From positions 68,787,659-68,851,658 of the forward strand of contig OY757010.1 of assembly GCA_963580285.1 (NCBI GenBank): DNA of 64,000 bases, in the 5' to 3' direction. The DNA comes from Lucinisca nassula. Taxonomy: Eukaryota > Mollusca > Bivalvia > Lucinida > Lucinidae. A model generated the notes under the pieces. That model was not told where the DNA came from. It saw only the letters and a list, made by a program, of their open reading frames with translations, and did not search any database. Positions 47,491 through 58,410 of this stretch are shown one piece after another. Each line of letters opens with the position of its first letter. Positions within the stretch are counted from its first letter, which is position 1. Made by a program: the position numbers and the translations under genes.

Positions 47491-47549
47491 CTTAACAAAT
47501 GAATCACACAAAGACTTCCATTTGGTTGCGAGTTGTCTCCCTTGTACCA
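47491..47549 (-). CDS. RGS3-like gene, C2 domain exon
   Basis: Acceptor TTTTTCAG/TGGTAC, donor GTTAAG/GTAAGC; 59 bases. With one base from the previous exon it makes 20 codons: VVQGRQLATKWKSLCDSFVK. The C-D-S-F/Y-V-K ending is the C2 turn after the first calcium loop, but acidic loop residues are sparse, so calcium binding is doubtful. Confidence 0.92.
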
Positions 47550-47987
47550 CTGAAAAAACAAAAGACCATTTCAAGTACAATTTCCTACACAGTATTGTGC
47601 CTCGGAATAGCTGGATGAGAGGCAAATAGTGTAGACCCAGATGAGACACCATGTTCTGTGTTGTCACATCTTGGTTTACATTTTTTGCTCAGGACTGTCT
47701 AATACCGTATATTTTATTATGTTTTTACGGCCCTTTCAAGATTTTTTAACTTATGTTAAAATGACTGTTAATCAGATGTGGGCAAAAACAGAGAAAATCC
47801 ACATGTTTAAATATCAGTACTTGCAACCAATAGGTACCAAATGTGGAAAAAATAGGGAATTATTACGTAAGACTTTCACAAAAAAATTAATGTTACTTTG
47901 CCATTTGTAGATTATAAATTATCTGAGTTTCATGGACTCTTGCAGTTTTAGATACTTATTATTTACATAAACTTATGAAAAACTTAC

Positions 47988-48038
47988 CATGTACAGTCAG
48001 AAGCCCAAAGTTCATATAAGCAGAGATCTTCAGCTGAC
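47988..48038 (-). CDS. RGS3-like gene, first exon visible (C2 start)
   Basis: Acceptor TGTTTCAG/GTCAGC, donor ACATG/GTAAGT; 51 bases starting mid-codon, so at least one more exon lies upstream. With a likely G before it the product is GQLKISAYMNFGLLTVHV, the first two strands of a C2 domain, as in the G-Q-L-x-x-S start of the RGS3 C2. I found no upstream exon in 48.04-64 kb that I can defend; it may be distant or very short. Confidence 0.88.
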
Positions 48039-48746
48039 CTGAAACACATAAAGAACAGTATTTTAAGTATTGTAAATGTTGTCTTGCATCATTATTACCA
48101 TCCTAGAACTGTAGTAATTTACTGGTATAAGATTCAGTTAATCTTATATTACTCCAAGTTTGAGAGCCAGAATCTCTAACTCTAAAACGTATCCAAATAA
48201 AATAAAGATTATATAGAAAAGATTCAAGGACCAATTTCTGTCATTTTGCTATACAGCCAGATACAACATAGCTGTATATGCACAGGGTAGTGTCATATGG
48301 TACTGTGCTACCATGCAACAGAGCTAAAAACATAATTGAAACCCAGCAAATTTTTACCAGTATGAAATTTCATCTTGACTTCTACACTAACATGTTCCAA
48401 TATGGCATAGAATCAGTTGGTCATATGTTTATAAAATGTGCCATGAATGAGCAGTTTTTAATAAAGGTGTCACTTCTTTAAGTATAACCCATTAAAGTCA
48501 AGGTTCATTAAATTTAAATAGGTAGAATCAACAGTAACTGCTCACAATTAAGTTTACTCAGATGATTTGTTTAATTGCTGGTGAATTAATCTGATCTAAA
48601 AAGTGTGCCTCAGTGAGGTGTGACATATGATTTCTACTTATTTCCTTCCTTTACTTTAAATGTCAATCAACTAATCACATCTGATAAGTGTTAAAAATCA
48701 AGCACCATTTAATTATGGTAAAAATTTGTGAAAAAGCAGGGATGAA

Positions 48747-50400
48747 CAAGATGTGTTTGTGAAACACGAACATGTCCCCGGGCATGGTCATTTTTTATTC
48801 AAAGTTGCTCACAGTTCAAGATTTTTGTTTGTGTGTGAAGCCCTTGACACAAGAAACTTACATGCCAAATATGAAAGCTCTAACTTAAACGGTTCAAAAG
48901 TTATGAACAATAATATTTTTTCTTTAAAATAGGTCAAGGTCACAGGTCAAAAAATTTTGCATGAATGTAAAGCTCTTGTCACAAGGAACCTACATGCCAA
49001 ATATTAAGGCTCTATCTTAAACGGTTCAAAAGTTATGAACAATTTTATTTTTCTTTTAATGTCACGGTCATGGTCCAAACATTTTGCATGAATGAAAAGC
49101 TCTAATCACAGGGAACCTACATGCCAAATAGGAAAGCTGTATCCCAAACGGTTCGAAAGTTATGACCAAAAATGTTTATTTTTTTAAGTAGGTCAAAGGT
49201 CAAGGTCACAGGTCAAAATTTTTGCATGAATGTAAAGCGTTTGTCATAAGGAACCTACATGCTAAATATGAAAGCTGTATCTCAAAAGGTTCAAAAGTTA
49301 TGACCAATGTTAACTTTTTCTTTTATGTAGGTCAAAGGTCAAGGTCACAGGTCAAAATTTTTTGTGTGAATGTAAAGCTCTTGTCACAAGGTACCTACAT
49401 GCAAAATATGAAAGCTCTATCTCAAACCGTTCGAAAGTTATGACCGAAAATGTTTATTTTTTTAAGTAGGTCAACGGTCAAGGTCACAGGTCAAATTTTT
49501 TGCATGAATGTAAAGCATTTGTCACAAGGAATCTACATGCTAAATATGAAGGCTGTATCTCAAATGGTTCAAAAGTTATGACCAATGTTAACTTTTTCTT
49601 TTATATAGGTCAAAGGTCAAGGTCACAGGTAAAAATTTTTTGTGTGAATGTAAAGCTCTTGTCAAAAGGAACCTATGTGCAAAATATGAAGGCTCTATCT
49701 CAAACCGTTCAAAAGTTATGACCAAAATGTTATTTTTTATTTTAAGTAGGTCAAAGGTCAAGGTCGCAGGTCAAAATTTTTTGCATGAATGTAAAGCTTT
49801 TGTCACAAGGAACATACATGCTAAATATGAAGGCTGTATCTCAAGTGGTTCAAAAGTAATCACCAATGAAATTTTTTTCTTTTAAGTAGGTCAAAGGTAA
49901 AGGTCAAGGTCAAGGTCACAGGTCAAATTTTTTTGCACGAATGTGAAGGTCTTGTCACAAGGAACCTTCAGGCAAAATATGAAAACTCTATCTCAAACGG
50001 TTCAAAAGTTATGGCCAAAATGTTATTTTTTTATTTTAAGTAGGTCAAAGGTCAAGGTCAAGGTCACAGGTCAAAATTTTTTGCATGAATGTAAAGCTTT
50101 TGTCACAAGAAACATACATGCTTAATATGAAGGCTGTATCTCAAGTGGTTCAAAAGTTATGACCAATGTTATTTTTTTCTTTTAAGTAGGTCAAAGGTCA
50201 AGGTCAAGGTCACAGGTCAAATTTTTTTGCATGAATGTGAAGGTCTTGTCACAAGGAACCTTCAGGCCAAATATGAAAGCTCTATCTCAAGCGGTTCAAA
50301 AGTTATGGCCAACGTTAAAGTTGTCCACGTACAAACCAACAAACCAACAAACAGACAGGGCAAAAACAATATGTCCCCGCTATCGCTACCGGGGACATAA
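48747..50400 (+). mobile_element. Helentron-like element rich in AGGTCA half-sites
   Basis: Starts AACAAGATGTGTTTG; box ATGTCCCCGG (48773-48782), inverse CCGGGGACAT in the hairpin (50389-50398), then AA. About ten units of about 140 bp carry GTCACAAGGAACCTACATGC, TCTATCTCAAACGGTTC and AAAAGTTATGACCAATG. Between units is a block AGGTCAAAGGTCAAGGTCAC. It lies about 0.7 kb upstream of the first visible exon of the minus-strand gene. Confidence 0.87.
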
Positions 50401-51270
50401 AAATGTCACCTTGCAGAAAACCATGAAGAGGTGAAACTAATTAGAAGTGAGCTTTAATGTAGAAGGTGGTGGAGACACTGATTCCCCCTGAATAACTTTT
50501 ATAGAAGGGGTCAATCTGGACCTCCCTTCTCACTTTGTATTAGGTAAAATATGCTAACATTGTGAAGATGAAAATTATTTTTCAATGAATGATAACTGCA
50601 AAAGAACAAACGTATTACCTACTATCAGCCTAGCTTCCACCCAGAATCCCAGTTTGTCTATCAAATGGTATTTTGTTGTTATATAAAACTGTTTATTACA
50701 AAAGCTTTTTTTTTAATGGTTCATATATTTTTTTTTATTTTTTATTTTTTTATTTAGTTAAAGTTTTCCTTTGTTAATTGGATTTACATTTATCAGTCAT
50801 TAATGCTTAATGCTTGCCATAATATTTTCTGCATTCTCCAGAAAAGGGAACTTCATAACATAATCATGCCTATGCAAAATGTTCTGCACTAGCAGAACAT
50901 TCTGCTCACCTAATGGGCAGCCTTCTCTGATAAGGTATATGTAGCTACATGTTGGTGGTCTTTCTGGGGACAAAATACACTTTGCACGTACATGACAGGT
51001 GATTTATTGTTGTCAACCTCCAGACATTTTATGACAGCCAGCTATTATAATTGATAGAACTATGATTTTTCTGAAATACAGAATTTTTTTCATAGTAAGT
51101 TTAGACCCTGTCAATAGATTGTAAGAGCCCCAAGGGTAAACACGATTTTTTTTAAATACAAATTTGCTAAACAAAATCCATCCATGCCACCATTCCAAAC
51201 TAGAAACATCCATCATACATACTCATAGATAAAGAGGGATAATGAGGGTAACTAAGGGATGATTTTCCCA
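50401..51270. other. Gene-free, T-rich
   Basis: No repeats with clear ends and no exon candidate. It includes a GTTCTGCACTAGCAGAACAT palindrome near 50880. Confidence 0.5.
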
Positions 51271-51750
51271 TAGCAACAGATAAGGTTGAATTTTGTGATA
51301 AATGAAGGATAGTTTTTGCCAATTCTCCATGAAAACCTATGCTGTGGGTGTTCATTAGAATCACACAACATAGGTTTATATGTTGAAATAAGGAAAACTA
51401 TCCTTCAATCATCACAAAACACTTACCTTATCTGTAGCTACATTTTCCTTATTAGTCAGAATAATCAGGCCAAGTGAAGCCCACATAGTGGCTATTATGC
51501 TAGAGGCCCCCCGGTTCCATTTCTGGCAGCGGTAACAAAACTGTTGTGTACCAACATGGTCCACTGGCATCATTTGCAGGGTGAATGGAACAAAGTTCAC
51601 CTCCCTTCCCATCAGGTCCCATGTGCAGGGGAACCATCCCCCATGCAGGTTTAAAGATCCCTACCGTAATAGGCTTTCATCTTGCAAACCTGCAGTGTAT
51701 ATAATCTACACCTGCTAGTAATGGTCAAATGTGACCAACCACAGTATCAA
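51271..51750. mobile_element. CATAGCAACAG MITE followed by SINE family C
   Basis: The MITE is at 51271-51441 (GCAACAGATAAGGTTGAATT to CTTACCTTATCTGTAGC). An intact plus-strand SINE C (about 51470-51750) follows, matching the split copy at 21-26 kb. The ORF on the minus strand here is SINE-derived. Confidence 0.65.
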
Positions 51751-51796
51751 GAATAATGCCATTCTTACAAGAAACCACAGGTCGGGCCCAAGCCCA

Positions 51797-52078
51797 TCGG
51801 GGCTTGAAGAAATAGATGGGCTACATGATGCTTCCAAGCAGAGCTGAAACCAACTGCACACGAGTACTGGTAAATGGCTTAGAGGATATAAGCCTGCCCA
51901 GACAAAATGGTCGGAGTCGGACCATCCATGCTTATAAACCCTATTGGTTTCATTTGGACGACAGGGCTTGAGAAATCATTTCATCTCAATGTCGGGTAAA
52001 AGTCACACAAAATTGGAAGCAACCTCTCAAAAATGACCTTACAGTGTTGACAGGGACGTTAAACCTCAAATCAATCAA
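51797..52078 (+). mobile_element. SINE family A copy
   Basis: GGGGCTTGAAGAAATAGATG head through AAGCCTGCCCAGACAAAATG to GACGTTAAACCTCAAATCAA. Confidence 0.85.
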
Positions 52079-52229
52079 GTAACCACAACCCATAGCTCCA
52101 GATAAGAGGGTGTATATCTAATGAGTATCTACAACATGTTTTCGTGGGAGATAAGAAAAATATCCATACTTTTGGGATGAAGCTATGAAAACCCTGGTTT
52201 AGACAAGCCCTCTATGACTGACAGACTAT

Positions 52230-52955
52230 AAGAATATTATATGGGTGTGAGGGGTGGATGGAAAAATCCATCCCAATGGTCACTGTCCGGCATCATGAGG
52301 CTTGCAGAGTGATGCCGGACAGTGATCCCGAGGGACGGATTTCTCTATCCTCCCCTCACACCCATATAGGATTCTTTTTCTTGCATACATTCCATTTCTT
52401 AGCGCAGATTTTTAATGCTGCAGTCACTATGGTTACAGACGTCCGCCATATTGTGATGGCACTCCAGGAACGTTTAGTGACGTCACGTAGCGTGCATGAC
52501 GTCAACCTTAATGACGGCGCACATGAGGTCGTAATCAACCAGTACATTTATCAAACGTGTGAGAATATTCGATTTTGGGTCGGAACACCAGGGTCAGAAT
52601 ATAAGAATCTTATATGGGTGTGAGGGGTGGATGGAAAAATCCGTCCTGAGGGTCACTGTCCGGCATCACGAGGCTGGCCGAGTGATGCCGGACAGTGATC
52701 TCGAGGGACGGATTTTTCTATCCACCCCTCATACCCATATAGGATTCTTTTTCTTGCATACCTTCCATTTCTATTGCGAATTATTAATGCTGCTGTCACT
52801 TCGGTTACCAACGTCCGCCATTTTGTGATGACACAACAGGAATGTTTAGTGACGTCACGCATGACGACGCCGCACATGAGGTTGTAATCGACCAGTACAT
52901 TTATCAAACACGCGATTATATTCGATTTGGGGTCGGAACACCAGGGTCAGAACAT
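52230..52955. repeat. Tandemly doubled long fold-back with CRE-like sites
   Basis: Two copies (about 52239-52600 and 52610-52955). Each begins with a roughly 130-bp palindrome: ATATGGGTGTGAGGGGTGGA, GTCACTGTCCGGCATCA, then the complements. About 230 bp follow, containing GTGACGTCAC and (first copy) TGACGTCA. The ORFs are repeat-derived. It is probably a MITE-like element duplicated in tandem. Confidence 0.75.
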
Positions 52956-53588
52956 AAATTTCTATCCCAGGGTAAAATCACGGATTTGCTTGTCTGGTGT
53001 GCAAGAACATAAATTTCTATCCCAGGGTAAAATCAAGGATTTCCTTGTATGGTGTGCAAGAAATTCTATTGATCTGAGCCTATGCAAACAGTATGATCAG
53101 TGTTCAGATGCAGTTTCTGAAACAGCAAAAACAGTAAACAAAACCTTCACATTGTCTGGACTTGATGACCTTAATGCTGATCTTTAAAATTAATATTATT
53201 AGTAAATTAAGCTCAAATTACCAGATTTGTAGCCTTCATTAGAAGTAAATTGTATAAATAAACAGAAAGCAAGCCAGAAAATAAACAAGTGATTTTCTTC
53301 AAACAGCCTAAATTTGTGTTAGGAAATGTTGATACTTCAACAATAGCCCATCTAAATGCAAGAAATTTTCTTTATAAGACCTCACAATGGGGAGATTTAC
53401 ATTTCCTAACACCCTGTTGTTGGTCAGAAACCAACAGACTATACAGAAGTAATAGTATTAAGGTGAAAATGAATATTATGCCATCAGAGCAAATTCTTTC
53501 CTTCAAAAGCAGACTCGTGTTACAAAAGGAAAAGACAATGAAAACCAAAATCCAAGTGCCTTCCTTGAAAAAAAAAAGAAGAAAAGAA

Positions 53589-54037
53589 ACTAGAAATGCA
53601 TCCATAGGACACGGATGCCCCCACCTGAAAACATGTCTATGTTCATATTAATCCATAGAAAGTTATTGACGGTGTTTAAGTTTTGGACCTTTTTTTCATA
53701 TTTGACCTCTAAGTATGACCTTGGAGGTAAGGACCTTGATTTTGTGTGAGGCAACATGCCAAGTAATTTCGAAATCCATCCAGAAATAAGAAAGTTATTG
53801 ACTGCATTTAAGTTTCGGACCCTTTTTTTGACCTCTAAGTATGACCTTGACCTTGGAGGTATGCACCTGGTCCTGCATGTGACACATTGTCTCATAATGG
53901 TTAACATTTCTACAAAGTTATTTCAAGATCCATCCAGAAATAAGGAAGTAATTGACTGTGTTTAAGTTTTGGACGGACAAACGGACAGGGGCAACGCTAT
54001 ATGCCCTTCCACCATCCTTCGAATGGCAGGGGCATAA
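53589..54037 (+). mobile_element. Small Helentron-like element, ATGCCCC class
   Basis: Starts ACTAGAAATGCATCC, box ATGCCCCC near 53615, core of about three units (TATGACCTTGGAGGTA, GAAATCCATCCAGAAATAAG), tract GGACGGACAAACGGACA, and a hairpin ending GGCAGGGGCATAA. Confidence 0.8.
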
Positions 54038-54269
54038 AAAAAGGAACAAATTGTGGGGTTTATGATGTTGAGAATATCCATTCTCCTTAAAATTAAGATC
54101 TTATTAACACACTTCAGGTAGAAGTCAACGAGTGAAGAAAATGGGTATTGGAACAGGCCTAAAGAAGAATCAACATATTCTGAAGTAACATTCAGACTAA
54201 AAAATCCCACTTTCTGACATATTGTTGACATCACCATTAAATAATAATAATGAGGATCAACACTATTTA

Positions 54270-54500
54270 TTTTGGCTACTGTAATGATCCTTAGTATTGG
54301 GACAGCTAGGCCTATAAACAAACAGTGCATACACAGATCAGACTGCTCCTGAAGGGGTTGTCTGATCAGGGTCTACACTGTTTGCCATTCATTCTGCACC
54401 ATTTGGACTCCTTGCTGGATCATGAAACATTTTTTTGGTTAAATTTAAGGGGAATTACAGCAAATCCTAAAGGTGTCCAAATTTGTAGGGTTTTTACGGT
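54270..54500. repeat. GATCAGACTGCTCC hairpin repeat
   Basis: A palindrome AGATCAGACTGCTCCTGAAG with its reverse at 54330-54380, embedded in GGGACAGCTAGGCC and TTACAGCAAATCC. A related copy is at 18190-18370 and partial ones are near 32780, 37920, 45470 and 60220. Distinct from the TTAA MITE but with a similar centre. Confidence 0.55.
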
Positions 54501-54774
54501 AAACACAAGAATAAGGACATGTTGGAATTCAAAAACCCTGGTAGTGCAGAAACTCCGGGGTGAAAGGGTCAATGAATACAAGTGCACCATTATCAAAAGC
54601 CTCACTGCAAAATATTTTGCTACAAAAAATGCATAAATCAAACAGGTTTAAGGCAAAAATATTTGGCTAATATAACCAGTTTTGTACACTTGAAAAATTA
54701 TCAGTGGGTCATCAATTGCCTAAAATCATGTGGTTTTTCACTCAGTGAAACACCTGCCCCCAATATAAACTTTA

Positions 54775-55978
54775 TTATACCCGCTTTTTCGAAGAAAAAT
54801 TGGGTATATTGTTTTTGTACCACACTTCACTCCGGCGTCAGTCCGTCCGTCTGTCCGTCCGTCTGTCAGAATGTCCGCACCAACGAAACGACATTTAGGG
54901 GGCAAAAAATTTGGACATTTTGACACTTAAGTATATATTCGTAGGTCCAAATGGGGTTTATTCCGTTATTTGGGTACTTAAGTGGCAAAAATTCGCTCTT
55001 AGGTGGCTTGCCGCTTAAGAGAATTTGCCGCTTAAGTAGTCAATATGCCGACGCCTAGCCACTTAAGTATCCGTTCGTGAGAACGTCCGTCTGTCCGTCC
55101 GTCACGTTTCTTGTGATTGGATCTCCTCTGCAACCACTGAAGTTACACTTTTGAAACTTTGCATGTGGATAGTACATGGAATGTAGATGGCAGTGGGCAA
55201 CTTTTTTGTGACCTTGACCTCAACATGACCCCAAGGTCAAAGGTCAAAAATTATGATTTGCCATATCTCCTAAACTATTGGAGTTACACTTATGAAACTT
55301 TGCTTATTGGATGGTCCTTGGAATATAGAATGTCAGGTTACTTTTGGTGTGACCTTGACCTCAAGGTCAAAGGTCAAAGAGTATGATTTTGCCATATCTT
55401 CTAAACTATTAGAGTTACACTTCTGAAACTTTGGTTATTGGATGGCCCTTGGAATATAGAATAAATTTTGATACTTTTGGTGTGACCTTGACCTCAACAT
55501 GACCCCAAGGTCAAAGGTCAAAAATTATGATTTGCCATATCTCCTAAACTATTGGAGTTACACTTCTGAAACTTTGCTTATTGGATGGCCCTTGGAATAT
55601 ATGATATGTTGGGCTACTTTTGGTGTGACCTCGACCCCAAGGTCAAAGGTCAAAAAGTATGATTTTGCCATATCTTCTTAACTATTTGAGTTACACTTCT
55701 GAAACTTGGTTATTGGATGGCTGTTGGAATATAGAATAAATTGGGATACTTTAGGTGGACCTCAACATAACCCCAAGGTCAAAGGTCAAAAAGTATGACT
55801 TTGCCATATCTTCTAAACTATAAGAGTTACACTTCTGAAACTTTGCTTATCAGTTAGAATGTTCTTTGCAACTTTTTTTAACTTACTTGTAGTTTTGGCT
55901 AGCTATTACGTAGTCATTAGTGTTATTAATAGAAAAAGCGGGTATTTGCGATGGTTTATCATCGACTGCAGATCTAGT
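54775..55978 (-). mobile_element. Helentron-like element, minus, ATACCCGCTTTTTC class
   Basis: On the minus strand it starts AACTAGATCTGCAG at about 55978. The box ATACCCGCTTTTTC is at 55932-55945 and its 14-nt perfect inverse GAAAAAGCGGGTAT at 54777-54790, then AA. Core units of about 175 bp carry GGTCAAAGGTCAAA, CATATCTCCTAAACTATTGG and TTACACTTCTGAAACTTTG. The GGACGGACAGACGGACGG tract lies next to the hairpin as in the other elements. Confidence 0.88.
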
Positions 55979-56079
55979 TGAACTTGCAATATGCTGCAAA
56001 TTTTGGCCATTTTACTGTTTCCTGGATACTTGTCCGTAAATTTTCAAAGATGAGGTGTTTAAAAAAACTTGCAGTAAGG

Positions 56080-56600
56080 CCAAAATTCCATTTTGGCATT
56101 ACATCACAATAACAATCCTGTATAATTTTTACCCCCTCAAACCCCTCTTTTATACAGTAAAACTGGGATTTATAGGAGCCTAACCCGGCAAAGCGGTGTG
56201 AGTCAGACCGTCAAATGCATATAAGCCTTCTGGTTTCATTGGGCGGCAGGGCTTGAGGTGTCATTTCACATCAAAGTCGGGTAAAAGTCCCTCAAAGTTG
56301 GTAGCAACATCTCCAAAATGACCTAAATAGTGTTAACAGGGATGTTAGACCCCAATTCAAACAAACTTGGGATTTATAGGGGTACTTATTTCTGCTCAAA
56401 AACATAGACTGTGGGTTCTCATTAAAACCACCTCGCTGAGGCCATTCTAATGGGTATACACAATCAATGTAGGAAAAATATCAGAATTTTATAATCGTAA
56501 AAATTAAATTTTTTTGGTAATATTAGATTGTGGGTGCTTGTAAAAAAATGCCTCATTGAGGCAATTTTAACAAGTAAACACAATCAATGATTTGGAAACA
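56080..56600. mobile_element. Fold-back MITE remnants with SINE A insertion
   Basis: The SINE A (about 56177-56367, plus, head lost) is flanked by TGGGATTTATAGG at 56164-56176 and 56368-56380, a 13-bp duplication. The host is an ACGAAAACAC-type MITE with its GTGGGTTCTC palindrome near 56410 and a second diverged centre near 56525. Confidence 0.75.
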
Positions 56601-58044
56601 TGATGGGTACTCATTATTACTACCATAATTTGTGTTTCTAATGAGTACCAGGTACTTGAGACAAAAATGCAAAGTTTTCTTTTGGTTTCCTACCTTGACG
56701 TAACATTGAGACTCTGCTGCAGTTGCTATCCCCAGATTCTGAACTTGTTGTTAAAATCATTATCCCTCTAGAATAGCACTCTCTTTCACATATGAATCAA
56801 GTTTCCCTATGTTTTCCTGAATTTTCTTATACTACCACAATACATGTGTTTTCACTATTCCTAGTAAACCAGAATGTCATAAATGTCAAAATTGTACAAG
56901 AGTCTATGACAATTAAGTGTAAATTAGCACATGATCAACCAATTAATTCAATTAATCATTAATTAAATCAATAACAAGGTCAGTAATACAGTTCTCCAAT
57001 AATTCCAGCATATGAACCAGTGTGTCAATTAAATGTCTTCGTTCACTATATTTGTACATAAATTTATAAATGTGAATAATATAGCTTTCTCTCAGTAGCA
57101 CATATATTTGTTCAATGATTCCCATGTGAAACCCAACTGAGGATTTTAGCAGTATTTTGACAGGTATATGGCCAGCCCTCTGGATTTGATAGCTTTGCCT
57201 TCTGGCTGCTGATTGGACAATTCATATCTGATCCTATCTGGGTGTGAAACAACAATAAGTGAAACAAGAATGGCACAACCACAATATTCAGCCAAGTGGA
57301 ACTGAAGTGTGCCTGATGAATGAAAACTGTGATACACTACAAGATCTTTATGATTATCTCTAAGACTTAACAATTAAAAATCATGGTCAAGTGTCAATTT
57401 CAACAAGTTTTTAAGTGAGGCACTTAAACAATGGAAGGAAGATTTTTATCACTCATTAGGGTTATAAAGAAATATTTTATCATCTTTCTCAAATACAAAA
57501 CCTCAGATATGGCATGATAAAATAAGGTGTTAACAAGTAATAAATGCAAGCCTAGATTGTCTATTAAAGGGTGATAGTCCTAAAATCCTGACAAATTCAA
57601 TACAAACCACATAAGCAAAAGAAGGCCACAAATTTGCCAGAAACAGAAATTGGAAAAAAAAACAAGTATTCCCCCAGCTAGTCCCTACTTTGCTGTTAAA
57701 AAGAACTTAATTTTATGAGGGACCATTCATTTCCCAATGCAATGTTCTCTCCTAAGATTAAAAGGCTCAGTGCTACAGAATTCCATTTTCTACCTAAAAG
57801 AAAGAAAATAAAATAAACACAAACAGCTCTTTATAACACTGTTCAATATAACTTGGTTTTGGGAACAATTCATTTTAAAGATGGACCCCAAACAGGTGTA
57901 GATAATATATATAAATGGTCTTTTTCCTGTGTATAATCTATACATTTTTGTTCAGATATAACCAAGATGTTAAACTAACAGTTTTCTTTTGAACAAGTGA
58001 AATTTATGTCTAAAATAGCTGGACAATTAAGTGGGCAGTAATAG
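56601..58044. other. Gene-free, nothing recognised
   Basis: AT-rich. The 57146-57373 minus-strand ORF has no splice sites or domain match that I can see. Confidence 0.5.
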
Positions 58045-58403
58045 GCCCCGCCCATCGGGGCTTGAAGAAATAGATGGGCTGCATGATGCTTCCACGCAGA
58101 GCTGAAACGGACCCGCACACTAGTAGTGGTAAACCACTTAGTGGGTCTAAGCCTGCCCAGGCAAAGCGGTGCGAGTCGGCCCCCCCATGCTTATAAACCC
58201 TATCGGCATTGAAATGAAATGGCATCTCAAGCCCTGCCGCCCAATGAAACCGATAGGGTTTATAAGCATGGACCGGCTGACTCGCAGCGCTTTGCCTGGG
58301 CAGGCTTAGATCCTCTTAAGCGGTTTACCAGTACTTGTGTGCGTGTCGGTTTCAGCTCTGCGTGGAAGCATCATGCAGCCCATCTATTTTTTCAAGCCCC
58401 GAT
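58045..58403. mobile_element. Inverted pair of SINE A copies
   Basis: A plus-strand copy (58045-58202) and a minus-strand copy (58203-58403) joined within the body, giving a palindrome of about 350 bp. Both lack their tails, as though a tail-to-tail pair lost its centre. Confidence 0.75.
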
Positions 58404-58410
58404 GAGCAGG

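Noticed and set aside
49222..50434. Plus-strand ORFs with repeated HAKYEG-type phrases
   Set aside because: They follow the 140-bp core unit of a non-autonomous element, with shifting frames.
51412..51612. Minus-strand 66-residue ORF considered as an upstream exon of the RGS3-like gene
   Set aside because: The same sequence occurs as SINE C at 21-26 kb and includes a MITE end.
53289..53651. 120-residue plus-strand ORF
   Set aside because: Lys-rich low-complexity end and no similarity that I recognise; it runs into the start of a repeat element at 53589.
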